A DNA stretch of 52,015 nucleotides. It comes from Desulforamulus profundi (GTDB lineage: Bacteria; Bacillota_B; Desulfotomaculia; Desulfotomaculales; Desulfotomaculaceae). Position 1 is the first letter of the stretch; every line of letters begins with the position of its first letter. The notes under the pieces were generated by a model. The model was not told the origin of the DNA, did not search any database, and saw only the letters and a list, made by a program, of their open reading frames with translations. A program made the position numbers and the translations under genes. The DNA lies in NCBI RefSeq assembly GCF_002607855.1, contig NZ_AWQQ01000041.1, positions 1 to 52,015 on the forward strand, in the 5' to 3' direction. Shown one piece after another: positions 1 through 7,854 of the stretch.

Positions 1-58
1 GACTTGAATTCAAAATTTTGGAATTCAAGTCAAGAACCGTCCCCAACTTGAATTGTCC
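1..58. repeat. Palindromic REP-like intergenic element
   Basis: Bases 1-31 form an almost perfect inverted repeat (arms GACTTGAATTC and GAATTCAAGTC around an AT core). It is followed by AAGAACCGTCCCC and a second ACTTGAATTGTCCCC. The palindrome plus the GAACCGTCCCC motif resembles the short repeats that accompany REP-associated Y1 transposases in Clostridia. That link is from memory; no transposase is present here and the element may continue upstream of the window. Confidence 0.45.
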
Positions 59-66
59 CCTGAAGT

Positions 67-96
67 TAAAAGGCACCCTGAGGCGGGTGCCTTTTG
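67..96 (-). terminator. Intrinsic terminator of the SLH gene
   Basis: The hairpin AAAGGCACC / GGGTGCCTTT sits just beyond the stop codon of the leftward SLH protein gene. Read leftward the second arm ends in a T run. Stem, loop and position fit a rho-independent terminator. Confidence 0.7.
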
Positions 97-100
97 TAGA

Positions 101-1504
101 TTAATCCTGGTATTCAAATTCTATCGCAGCATCTTCGTCCAGGGTGAAATCCTTGATGATATCGCCACTGAACCAAACCTTGTATTCTTCCCCGTCTTTT
201 AGACTGTCATCGGTATCAAGGGTGATGGTTAACTTATTGCCGGAAATGCTGGCAGCGTCGACGTCCAGTTCGGTATCTCCGTCCATTACATGAATGCCGT
301 TGCCACTGGCGTCAAAGTCTTTCCCTTTGCTGATGTTCTGGTTGAACATGACAACCACAGTGGTGGCATCGGTGGCTTTCACCTGATCCACCGCCAGTTC
401 CGCGTTTTCGGTGGTAAAGGCCCACTGGCCTTTATTAATTCCTTCAAAGACGTTGTCCTCATCGTCTTTTTGCAGAATACCACCGGCGATGCTGATGCAG
501 TATTTAGCATTATGGTCCAGGGTTTCGCTGTTATCCAGTTTGACGGTCAGCTCATCATCCTTTTCAGTAAAGACGATGGCATATTCCAGACCGGCATCGA
601 CCCACTTATTGTTCTGGTATTTAAAAATCTTTACGGCGGCAGGCAAATCTTCCATATCTTTGCCATCAACAAAGGCCATATCATCGGTAAATCTAACTGC
701 AAACTTATTGGTATCCACAGCGACCTTGGAGTTTTTAGCAGGGCTCAGTTCTTTGATAAATTCTTTGCTGTCTTTGACATCATCAGTGTCGTTATCCAGG
801 TCATCGGTACTGATGAACCGGGAAATCATGACGGCAAATTCGCCTCTGGAGATGGGTTTGAAGGGGTTAAAATAACCCTCGGGAGTACCTCTCATAATCC
901 CCCTGTTATACATGGCCGCAGCATAATATAACTCATCCTTGCTTAGTTGATCAGCATCTTTAGCAAAGGACAGCATTTCTTTTAGGGATACGTTTTTGTC
1001 CCCGGAAGCACGGCACAACCACATGGCCACTTCAATGCGGGTGGCGGGTTTATTACCGTTCCAGGCCATGAGTTCCCAGTCTGCGATAATACCGGCATCA
1101 TAGGCCTGAAGCGGGGCTGAACCCATCCAGCTGGGAAAGATCTTCTTGATCAGTTCGGCCTTATCCGTTGAGGTGTCTTTGTGATCCACCACCCGCATGA
1201 TGATGGCGATGGCTTCGTTTTTGGTGACCGGTTTTTGGGGTTTAAACAGCTGGTGCTCATAGCCTTTCATAATTCCCTTGGACTGCATTTTTTCAATTTC
1301 TTTTTTCGCCCAGTGGTTTTGAACATCAATAAAACTGTAAACATAGGTATTCTGGTGGTGCCTCGATTGCTGCAGCATCTGCAGACCCGGCGGCAACTGC
1401 TTTTCTTTCATCCAGGGTGGGGTTGCCCAGGCTGCACTTGCTAACAACGTGGTAAGCAGACACACGGAAAGTAAGGTGACCATTAGTTTGGTTAGCTTTT
1501 TCAT
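101..1504 (-). CDS. S-layer homology (SLH) domain surface protein with Ig-like C-terminus
   Basis: This 467-residue secreted protein probably sits in the cell wall or S-layer. A Sec signal peptide spans residues 1-27 (Lys start, Leu-rich core, ASAAWA cleavage region). Three SLH repeats follow at about 55-105, 120-170 and 185-232, recognisable from the FIDVQNHWA, GIMKGYE and GYFNPFKPISRGEFA motifs; SLH modules bind pyruvylated wall polymer. Residues about 250-365 resemble a bacterial Ig-like Big_5 fold, and 370-467 form a second, acidic beta-rich domain. The start ATG at 1504 has a GGAGAATACC ribosome site. It stands alone, with a terminator downstream. The ligand or partner of the C-terminal domains cannot be inferred. 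Confidence 0.85.
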   Translation of the reverse strand: MKKLTKLMVTLLSVCLLTTLLASAAWATPPWMKEKQLPPGLQMLQQSRHHQNTYVYSFIDVQNHWAKKEIEKMQSKGIMKGYEHQLFKPQKPVTKNEAIAIIMRVVDHKDTSTDKAELIKKIFPSWMGSAPLQAYDAGIIADWELMAWNGNKPATRIEVAMWLCRASGDKNVSLKEMLSFAKDADQLSKDELYYAAAMYNRGIMRGTPEGYFNPFKPISRGEFAVMISRFISTDDLDNDTDDVKDSKEFIKELSPAKNSKVAVDTNKFAVRFTDDMAFVDGKDMEDLPAAVKIFKYQNNKWVDAGLEYAIVFTEKDDELTVKLDNSETLDHNAKYCISIAGGILQKDDEDNVFEGINKGQWAFTTENAELAVDQVKATDATTVVVMFNQNISKGKDFDASGNGIHVMDGDTELDVDAASISGNKLTITLDTDDSLKDGEEYKVWFSGDIIKDFTLDEDAAIEFEYQD

Positions 1505-1842
1505 GGTATTCTCCTTTCAAAAATCGGGAATTCCAAAGCACAAGCCATTTATTGGGGCGCCATCCAATAATGGGTTTCTGATTACACATTCTATTACGGA
1601 TAGCAAAAGAAAATTGGGAGGGTAAATGGATAAGATGCAATGGCTCTTTGCCTCAAGATAAAAGGTTTATTATGCTATTGAAAAGGTTTGTCTGAAATGA
1701 CAAAATAATAAATTTTAAGAAATGATCTTAGTCATTTAATTGACACAATGTGACATTTCTTTATATTATTATACGAGATAGAAAAATTGGGAAAAGCGGC
1801 CTAAAATAATAGAAAAATAAAGAATGAGGTAGGAGGTTTTGT
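1505..1842. other. AT-rich intergenic region between divergent genes
   Basis: These 338 bases separate the leftward SLH gene from the rightward chemoreceptor gene. No convincing ORF with a ribosome site is seen. The only recognisable element is the promoter listed separately at 1740-1767. Confidence 0.6.
1740..1767 (+). promoter_or_regulatory. Sigma-A-type promoter of the chemoreceptor gene
   Basis: A perfect TTGACA (1740-1745) is followed after 16 bases by TATATT (1762-1767), with an AT-rich spacer. It lies about 75 bases upstream of the chemoreceptor start. Confidence 0.6.
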
Positions 1843-3204
1843 ATGGCGAAGGTTGACAGTGGCGTTTGCTGGGAGTTTCTGAAATGTCCGGAAGAAAGAA
1901 AAACCAAGTGTCCTGCTTTTACGGAAAAAAGAGGGAGTGACTGCTGGAAGGTTCCCAGAACCCTGTGCCGGGGTGAACTCCAGGGGACGATGGCACAAAA
2001 AATCGGGTCATGTCGAAAGTGTAACTTTTATTGTTCTTTTCACAAAATAAAAGTTCCTGTAAGGGTAAAGATCATGGGTGGCTTTGCCTTTATAATAGCG
2101 CTTTTGCTGGGCATGGGGTTTTTTGGATTATATGAGTTGAAATTGGTCGCTGATATGTATAATCATAATGCTTCAGGCATTCAAACCATCTTTGTCAGCA
2201 CCATGATATTTTCAGTTCTCATTGCCGGTGCCATTGGCTGGTTTGTCACCAACGCCATTGCCAACCCCATCAAGCAGATGGAACAGGTAGTGGGCCGGGT
2301 TGCCGGTGGGGACCTTACTGTGAATGAAATTGAAGTTCGCAGTTGTGATGAAATTGGTTTACTGGCCACCGCCTTTAATGAGATGGTTGTCAGTTTAAAG
2401 GATATTGCCGGGCAGCTCAGGAGTAAATCCGGGCAGGTGGCTTCGGCCGCCCAGCAGCTTTCTTCCAGTTCCCAGCAAATTACCGCCAGTGCCAATGAGG
2501 CAGCCTCCACCATGTCGGAGTTATCCTCCACCGTGGAACAGGTTACCGAGAATACCCAGCTGGTGGCCTCTGCCTCCGAACAGGCTTCCAAACATGCCGA
2601 AGCAGGAACGGTAGGAATTAACCGCATCACCTCTCAAATGAACAACATTGGCACTTCCACCGGACTGGTTGGACAAAGTATTGAAAACTTGAGCCAGAGA
2701 TCCGGGGAGATTTCGCAAATTGTTGAGTTGATTACCCAGATTGCCGATCAAACCAACCTGCTGGCTCTCAACGCCGCCATTGAAGCGGCCCGGGCCGGGG
2801 AACAGGGCAAGGGGTTTGCCGTGGTGGCCGAAGAGGTGAGAAAATTGGCCGAGCGTTCCGGCAGTGCGGCCAAGGAAATTAAGAACCTGATCGAGGCCAT
2901 TCAAAACGAGGCCAAAATCGGCGTAGAAACCATGACCGCCAGTGCCCGGGAAGTGGAAGCCGGCAATGTGGTGGTCAGTGAAGTAGGGGAGTCCTTTAAC
3001 AGCATTATCTCCACAGTTCAGCATTTAAGCCAGCAGATTCAGGACGTGGCTGCTGCCACCCAGCAGATGTCTTCAGGCATCCAAAACGTAGCCGCCACCA
3101 CCGAAGAGCAGACAGCAACCATGGAAGAAGTGACCGCATCCGCAGAGGCCCTTACCAGAATGGCCTCCGACCTGGAAGAAATTGCCGAAAGGTTCAAGTT
3201 ATAA
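1843..3204 (+). CDS. Methyl-accepting chemotaxis protein with Cys-rich 'two-CW'-type N-terminus
   Basis: This 453-residue chemoreceptor would signal to CheA/CheW. Residues 1-66 are soluble and carry ten cysteines, including two CW pairs (VCWEFLKCP and DCWKVP) and a final CRKCNFYC cluster. Two membrane helices follow at about 77-98 and 112-138 with only a very short loop between them, so there is no extracellular ligand domain. HAMP is at about 138-190. The methylation/signalling domain at 200-453 contains the conserved hairpin tip [20 protein letters not shown]. The start is set by AGGAGG upstream of ATG. The topology suggests that the Cys-rich head senses an intracellular redox or metal signal. 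That is inference; the ligand is unknown. It is monocistronic with its own promoter. Confidence 0.88.
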   Translation: MAKVDSGVCWEFLKCPEERKTKCPAFTEKRGSDCWKVPRTLCRGELQGTMAQKIGSCRKCNFYCSFHKIKVPVRVKIMGGFAFIIALLLGMGFFGLYELKLVADMYNHNASGIQTIFVSTMIFSVLIAGAIGWFVTNAIANPIKQMEQVVGRVAGGDLTVNEIEVRSCDEIGLLATAFNEMVVSLKDIAGQLRSKSGQVASAAQQLSSSSQQITASANEAASTMSELSSTVEQVTENTQLVASASEQASKHAEAGTVGINRITSQMNNIGTSTGLVGQSIENLSQRSGEISQIVELITQIADQTNLLALNAAIEAARAGEQGKGFAVVAEEVRKLAERSGSAAKEIKNLIEAIQNEAKIGVETMTASAREVEAGNVVVSEVGESFNSIISTVQHLSQQIQDVAAATQQMSSGIQNVAATTEEQTATMEEVTASAEALTRMASDLEEIAERFKL

Positions 3205-3326
3205 TTACCAGTAACAAAACCAATGCCTGCACCGTCTTATTATAGGATCTTGAATCGCATTATAGTCATTTCGTTAAAAATGTGTTAAACTTTGACTTAT
3301 TTCCGAAATTAACAAGGGAGGGAAAC

Positions 3327-3847
3327 ATGAAAAGGATTGCGCTTCTGATCATTTTAATTCTGTCTCTGGCTTTGACCGGCTGTACCGGCAATATCCCCAA
3401 AGAACAGGAACAGCCAAAAAACCAGGGGGAAACCCAGGTCCAAACCCCGGCCCCGGAGAAGGTCAAGGTAACCCTTTATTTTGCCAATGAAAAGGCCGAT
3501 GCCTGGTGCCGGTGGAGAGAGAAATTGATAAACCCAATGATATGGTGGGTGCTCTAATTCAGGAACTGAATAATCTCGACAAATATGCCCCGGTACTGCC
3601 TGAAGGGACCGAGCTTGTCTTTTATAAAACCGAAGGGGATACCCTGGTGCTCAATTTTAACCAGGCCTTTGCCAACCTGCAGGGTTCCACCGGAGAATTT
3701 ATTGCCATAAACTCCCTGGTGAATACCCTGACGGAACTGCCCCAGTACAAGAGCGTAAAGCTGCTGGTGGACCGCAAGCCCCTTACCACAGGCCATGCCA
3801 TCTATGACAAACCCATCCCCAGAAATGAAAGTGTGATACAGAAGTAA
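3327..3847 (+). CDS. GerM-domain lipoprotein (frame broken by one missing base near 3500)
   Basis: The reconstructed protein is about 173 residues. A lipoprotein signal with lipobox LALTGC sits at residues 11-20, followed by a Pro/Gln/Glu-rich linker and one GerM domain (VTLYFAN at its start, then GTELVFYKTEGDTLVLNFN and a conserved C-terminal strand region). GerM domains occur in sporulation/germination and envelope lipoproteins, and their biochemical role is unsettled. The reading frame changes at about 3500-3505; adding one base restores a continuous ADA-x-VPVERE-IDKPNDM sequence. The start ATG follows GGGAGGGAAAC. A strong terminator follows. An artefactual deletion is more likely than a decayed gene because the downstream half is intact. 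Confidence 0.75.
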
Positions 3848-3849
3848 GA

Positions 3850-3888
3850 CAACAGCCCCTGCGTCAATCAGGGGCTGTTGATTTTTAT
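3850..3888 (+). terminator. Intrinsic terminator after the GerM gene
   Basis: An 11-bp perfect stem CAACAGCCCCT / AGGGGCTGTTG is followed by ATTTTTATT. It lies between convergent genes and overlaps the end of the leftward permease gene by a few bases. Confidence 0.85.
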
Positions 3889-4618
3889 TCTACTTTATGG
3901 CTGGCCCACAGGCCCCACGTGAGAAAAGCGGCCAGGTAGAGAAGCTGCAGCGAGGGGGCGTGCCAGGAAAGTTCCTGTCCCAGGGCCAGGGAGCGCAGCC
4001 CCTGGCTGGCCGGGGTAAGGGGCAAGGCCTTAATAAACAATTGGATGTGGGTCGGAATATGCTCCAGGGAAAAGAAGGTACCGCATAAGAAAATCATGGG
4101 GGTGATGATAAAACTGTTGAACCTGACCATATCCGGGTGGGATTGTACTTTGAGGGCCACCAGAAAGCCCAGGCTGGCAAACACCAGGCAATTCAGGAAG
4201 GCCAGCAGCAGAAAGAGCCCGCTCAGCCGGAAGTTTGCTCCAAAGACAAAGGCCACGGCCAGAAGGATCAGGCCCACATACAACCCCCTGAGGCTCCGGC
4301 CAGGATTTTACCTGCGGCAAAGGAGAACAGGGTGATGGGTGATACAAGATATTCTTCCAGCGTCCTGTCGTACAGCCGGGCAATGGAAAGGGGAGTGGAT
4401 ACTGCGTTGAAGCTGGCATTCATGGTGCTGAGGGCCAGAATACCGGGCACAATGAAATCCACATAGGTTACCCCGGCCATATTGACGGCCCGCCCAAGGC
4501 CCCAGCCAAAGGCAGTCAGGTAAAGCAGCGGTGCCACCAGTGAACTGCCTGTGATGGACCATATTCTATTTTTAAAGAATAAATATTCCCGCCACAACAC
4601 CGCCAGCATGCCGTTCAA
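3885..4618 (-). CDS. ABC-2 type transporter permease (frame broken by one missing base near 4290)
   Basis: The reconstructed membrane protein is about 244 residues with roughly six hydrophobic helices, typical of NodJ/DrrB-like ABC-2 permeases. The N-terminal half ends in FAAGKILAGA and the C-terminal half resumes with LYVGLILLAVAFVFGANF; one added base at about 4285-4295 joins them. The start is TTG at 4618, overlapping the TGA of the ATPase gene (TTGA), so the two are translationally coupled. It would form the membrane channel of an exporter with the adjacent ATPase. It is the last gene of the leftward group cbiK-cbiL-ATPase-permease behind a cobalamin riboswitch. The substrate is not evident from sequence. 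Confidence 0.8.
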
Positions 4619-5454
4619 TTTAATTCCACGCTTTCTTCGGTCATCTTGACAAATACATCCTCCAGGGAAGTCTGCCGGATGGTGAATTCCTTTGTCAGGC
4701 CGGAGGCAAAAACCAGGGCCTCCGCTTGCTCCCTGAAAAAATACAGCCTGGTCCGGTCCTCTAAAAAGGCCACCACCACCGGCCCCACCCTGTCCCGAAG
4801 CTGCTCCATACTGCCCGTCATGATTAACCTGCCCTTTTTCAGCAGGCCAATCCTGGAGCAGAGGTGTTCCGCTTCCTCCAGGTAATGGGTGGTCAACAGG
4901 ATGGTGATGCCCCGGGCATGCAAAGACTTGATTAAATCCCAGACCCGGCGGCGGGAGAAAACGTCCAGTCCCACCGTCGGTTCATCCAACAGCAGCAGCC
5001 GGGGATTGTGCATGAGCGCCCGGGCGATCAACACCTTACGCTTCATGCCGCCGGACAGGGTGTTGGCCGGGGCGTGTTTTTCCTCTTTCAGCTCTGTGAA
5101 TTCCAGCAATTCATCAATTCGCCGGTTGATCTCATCCCTTCTCATGTTATACAGCATCCCGTGCAGCCGTAAGTTTTCCTCAACGGTCAGTTCCGGTTCC
5201 AGGTTAATATGCTGGGGGACCAACCCCATTTGCGCCTTGTAGGCGGTGTTGTTTCGGCTCACCGGATGGCCGTTCAGGGTGATCTGACCCGCAGAGGGGG
5301 CGGTCAGGGCGGTAATCATCCGAATGATGGTTGTTTTACCGGCCCCGTTGGGACCCAGCAGGCCAAAGAATTCACCCGGCTTTATATGCAAGCTTACATG
5401 ATCAACCGCCACTTTGCTGCCGTGCAGTTTCGATACACGGTCCAGTACAATCAT
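4615..5454 (-). CDS. ABC-2 transporter ATP-binding protein
   Basis: This 279-residue ABC ATPase is of the NodI/DrrA/CcmA export class. Walker A GPNGAGKTT is at about 34-42, the signature LSGGMKRK at about 134-141, Walker B LLLLDEPTVGLD at about 153-164, and the H-loop TTH at about 189-191. A short C-terminal accessory region follows, as in DrrA proteins. The gene starts only 4 bases after the end of cbiL and overlaps the permease start, so the three should be cotranscribed. It powers export of an unidentified substrate through the permease. Its place in a cobalamin operon suggests cobalt, a corrinoid or a pathway by-product as cargo, but that is guesswork. Confidence 0.93.
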   Translation of the reverse strand: MIVLDRVSKLHGSKVAVDHVSLHIKPGEFFGLLGPNGAGKTTIIRMITALTAPSAGQITLNGHPVSRNNTAYKAQMGLVPQHINLEPELTVEENLRLHGMLYNMRRDEINRRIDELLEFTELKEEKHAPANTLSGGMKRKVLIARALMHNPRLLLLDEPTVGLDVFSRRRVWDLIKSLHARGITILLTTHYLEEAEHLCSRIGLLKKGRLIMTGSMEQLRDRVGPVVVAFLEDRTRLYFFREQAEALVFASGLTKEFTIRQTSLEDVFVKMTEESVELN

Positions 5455-5458
5455 CTGA

Positions 5459-6184
5459 TCACATCCCGGTGGGTCGTTTTCTGGCCAGTATGGTAGATAG
5501 ATAAACCGACTTCAAATTTGACGGGTCATTGATATCCGTCTGAACGGATTCATCCGGGTGCCCGCATTTGCTCACCATCACCGCGTGCTGGGAGAGGCCC
5601 TGCAAGTGCATTTGTTCTATCAGCTCGGAAGTATTCCTGGATACTTTCATCAAAACCACATTGTCCGAAACGGCCATGGCCTGGCTTAATTTGTCCCGCC
5701 CACAGGTGGCGGGGATAATGGTCAGGATATCGTCTCCTTCCGCCAGGGGAAAGCCCGCCCGGCTGGCCGCGGCGCAAAAGGAGGTAATCCCCGGAACGGT
5801 TTCAATGGTTACCGGGTGTTTGGCCAGCAACCGTAGGACATAGATATAGGTGCTGTAAAGCATTGGGTCTCCCAGGGTGAGAAAAGCCACCCGCTTACCC
5901 TGCTCCAATAAAGAGAGAATGAATTCCTTATTATTTTCCCAGGCCTTGTTCAATTGGTTCTCATCATCGGTCATGGGAAATATTAATTCCAGAATCTCCG
6001 CGTCACCCCGCAAATGGGGGCGGGCAATGCTTAAGGCGGTGCTGTTAACCTTGTTACCGGTGCGCGGAGCGACCACCACATCAATGTCTTTTAATAGGTT
6101 CACCGCTTTTAACGTAATGAGTTCCGGGTCACCGGGGCCCACACCAATTCCATATAAAATTCCTTTCACTGCAACCTCCGTCAC
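5459..6184 (-). CDS. cbiL: Cobalt-precorrin-2 C20-methyltransferase
   Basis: CbiL (CobI family) transfers a methyl group from SAM to C20 of cobalt-precorrin-2, the first corrin-specific methylation after cobalt insertion. The 241-residue protein has the SAM-dependent tetrapyrrole methylase signature YGIGVGPGDPELITLKAV near residue 10, the PRTG...STALSIA segment at about 40, TLGDPMLYSTY at about 103 and VPGITSFCAAASRAG at about 131. Length fits the family. The ATG at 6184 has a nearby AGGTTGCAGT; GTG a few codons inside is an alternative start. It lies 142 bases downstream of cbiK and 4 bases upstream of the ABC ATPase. Confidence 0.93.
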   Translation of the reverse strand: MTEVAVKGILYGIGVGPGDPELITLKAVNLLKDIDVVVAPRTGNKVNSTALSIARPHLRGDAEILELIFPMTDDENQLNKAWENNKEFILSLLEQGKRVAFLTLGDPMLYSTYIYVLRLLAKHPVTIETVPGITSFCAAASRAGFPLAEGDDILTIIPATCGRDKLSQAMAVSDNVVLMKVSRNTSELIEQMHLQGLSQHAVMVSKCGHPDESVQTDINDPSNLKSVYLSTILARKRPTGM

Positions 6185-6256
6185 TTCATTAAAATTGGTC
6201 CACTTTTATTAAAAGATTTTACCACCCTGGTATTAAAAAATCATTAAAAGAAGATA

Positions 6257-6336
6257 ACGAATTAGTGATCGATCTAGTCCTCCTGCAATAACTTAATATC
6301 TTAAGTACCAGGTGCCGAGTTACGAATTAGTGATCG
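6257..6336. repeat. 15-bp direct repeat flanking the cbiK 3' end
   Basis: ACGAATTAGTGATCG occurs at 6257-6271 and again at 6322-6336. The second copy includes the last codons and stop of cbiK. The 50 bases between contain the near-palindrome ACTTAATATCTTAAGT. This could be a short local duplication or the scar of a lost insertion. Confidence 0.5.
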
Positions 6337-7155
6337 TCCAGATTTGCAAAGGCCCGCTGCAAATGTTGGATATAGAATTCTACAATTTTTTCATTATCCA
6401 AAAGACCCCTAAGATCGACGGCAACTCTGTAGGCGGTTGACAGTTCGTTTTTCCAGGAATCCGGTTCCTCTCCGGCCAAATCGTTGATGGCATGGTCACC
6501 GGCGATGTTCATAAAGGGCATGATGGTTACCTGGTGCATCTTTTTTCGTGATAAGTCCGTTTTTACCTCAGACAGTGACGGGTAACCCTCTACCGTTCCC
6601 AGGAAGCATTGCCATAGGTTTGCCGGAGCATGTCGTTGAGACAGCCGTAAGAAGTGAAGGTATGGTGACCGCTGCCGTGGCCCACCAGGACCAGGGCGTG
6701 GTCCTGGTCAGCAGGCACCCAGACCTTTAAGGCCTGAACAACCGCCCGGTAATCATCCGGGTTATAAAGCAGGGGTGTTCCCAGGGACAGCTTGAGAAAA
6801 CCAAATTTTCCGATCTTGCTTTGAAAGTGTTTCCCGGCAGAGCCTGGAAGCGGGCCATGTTATCCACCACATTGACCAGATCGTAAAATTCCTGCCCCGG
6901 TAAGATATGAACCGATTGAACGGCCACCCTGGTATAGCCCTCGTCCTGCAGCTTGGCCAGGGCGGTGATGGGACTGTCCACCACCTTGCCCCTTTGGGCT
7001 AAAGCGGCACGAATGGTTTTGGCGGTATAGGACCAGCGCAACTCAATGCCGGGAAAGGCATCTCTGACCCTGTTTTCCAGGTTCTTAAAGGATTCCGCAG
7101 CCTTTGTCACATTAGTGCCAAAGGTCACCAGCAGGATTGCCTTATCTTTGCTCAT
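6327..7155 (-). CDS. cbiK: Anaerobic sirohydrochlorin cobaltochelatase (frame broken near 6835 and 6606)
   Basis: CbiK inserts cobalt into sirohydrochlorin at the start of the anaerobic cobalamin pathway. The reconstructed protein is about 276 residues, normal for long-form CbiK. The N-terminal half starts LLVTFGTNVTKAAESF and contains VQSVHILPGQEFYDL. A middle segment in another frame holds LVLVGHGSGHH. The C-terminal segment holds GTVEGYP and FMNIAGDHAINDLAGEE. These supply the His/Glu/His metal-site residues expected of CbiK. Each of the two frame changes is repaired by one added base. AAGGTGG precedes the ATG. It is the first gene behind a leftward cobalamin riboswitch, so expression should fall when B12 is plentiful. 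Confidence 0.85.
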
Positions 7156-7173
7156 AAGTTATAACCACCTTTA

Positions 7174-7212
7174 CAAAAAATAAAAAACCTTAACCCGGCA
7201 AGCGTTAAGGTT
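7174..7212 (-). terminator. Riboswitch-controlled terminator before cbiK
   Basis: Read leftward, AACCTTAAC / GTTAAGGTT forms a perfect stem followed by TTTTTTATTTTTT and then the cbiK ribosome site. It lies between the cobalamin aptamer and cbiK, the usual position of the expression platform. Confidence 0.8.
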
Positions 7213-7269
7213 AAAGGTCAAAAGGCATAAAGAGACCCTATGCTAACTGCTTGCCTCTCTTCGGGAGGT

Positions 7270-7440
7270 CTCAGTTACGTGTTTGGCAGGTCTCCTGACT
7301 CGGACTTTTACGTTCGTTTCTGCCTTCCCGGGATCTCCAGTGGCATGGATGAAACCAACAAACCCTTCACAGTGGCCGGACCGTCCGGGATTTTCACCCG
7401 GTTCCCTATTAAACCCCGCAGGGTACCAAACACTCAATGG
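7270..7440 (-). promoter_or_regulatory. Cobalamin riboswitch (leftward, upstream of cbiK)
   Basis: On the complementary strand the hallmark elements run in order: AGGGAACCGGGTGAAAATCCCGG, then GGCCACTGTGAAG, and finally the B12 box GAGTCAGGAGACCTGCC. These are conserved core elements of the cobalamin (AdoCbl-class) aptamer. With the downstream terminator it should switch off cbiK-cbiL-ABC when B12 is bound. Edges of the P1 stem are approximate. Confidence 0.9.
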
Positions 7441-7506
7441 ATTCATTTCCAGTGCCATGATACCATCTTTATGGCATAGTGTCCATAAAAATCCAACTGC
7501 CTTCCC

Positions 7507-7535
7507 TTGCAGCCGGTGACCCTTTGGTTTATAGA
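7507..7535 (+). promoter_or_regulatory. Candidate sigma-A promoter for the cobT leader
   Basis: TTGCAG (7507-7512), a 17-base spacer and TATAGA (7530-7535) lie about 80 bases upstream of the rightward riboswitch. Match is moderate and spacing ideal. Confidence 0.45.
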
Positions 7536-7613
7536 AATGATCAGAAATTATGTAATGAAAATATTGCCAGGGGAACGATGAGCCGGTAAAATATTCTTAA
7601 ATTGAATCTTTCT

Positions 7614-7769
7614 CACAGGTGCCCTGCGGGGAGAATAGGGAATCGGGTGCAAATCCCGAGCGGTCCCGCCACTGTAAACGGTAAGCCTGATACCTGTAAC
7701 AGCCACTGACCGGCAGGTTGGGAAGGCGATGTCAAGGCCATGACCCGTGAGCCAGGAGACCTGCCTGTG
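7614..7769 (+). promoter_or_regulatory. Cobalamin riboswitch (rightward, upstream of cobT)
   Basis: Closing stem CACAGG (7614-7619) pairs with CCTGTG (7764-7769). Between them are AGGGAATCGGGTGCAAATCCC, GAGCGGTCCCGCCACTGTAA and the B12 box GAGCCAGGAGACCTGCC. This is a textbook cobalamin aptamer core. It controls cobT through the terminator at 7805-7837. Confidence 0.95.
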
Positions 7770-7804
7770 GAAAGCGGATAGGTTTTGAGGATGATGGCAA
7801 AGTT

Positions 7805-7837
7805 CTCAGCCCTTTTGGGCTGGGATTTTTTATTTTT
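7805..7837 (+). terminator. Riboswitch-controlled terminator before cobT
   Basis: CTCAGCCC / GGGCTGGG forms a short-loop hairpin followed by ATTTTTTATTTTTT, immediately upstream of the cobT ribosome site ACAGGAGG. It is the probable expression platform of the rightward riboswitch. Confidence 0.85.
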
Positions 7838-7854
7838 TATACAGGAGGTTATCA

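Noticed and set aside
1801..1998. Leftward 65-codon ORF over the chemoreceptor start, and many other long ORFs antisense to GC-rich genes
   Set aside because: They are shadows of the real reading frame, with no ribosome site or protein-like composition.
7455..7482. Inverted repeat TGCCAT...ATGGCA between the riboswitches
   Set aside because: It is short, with a 12-base loop and no T tract; no link to a known regulator can be made.
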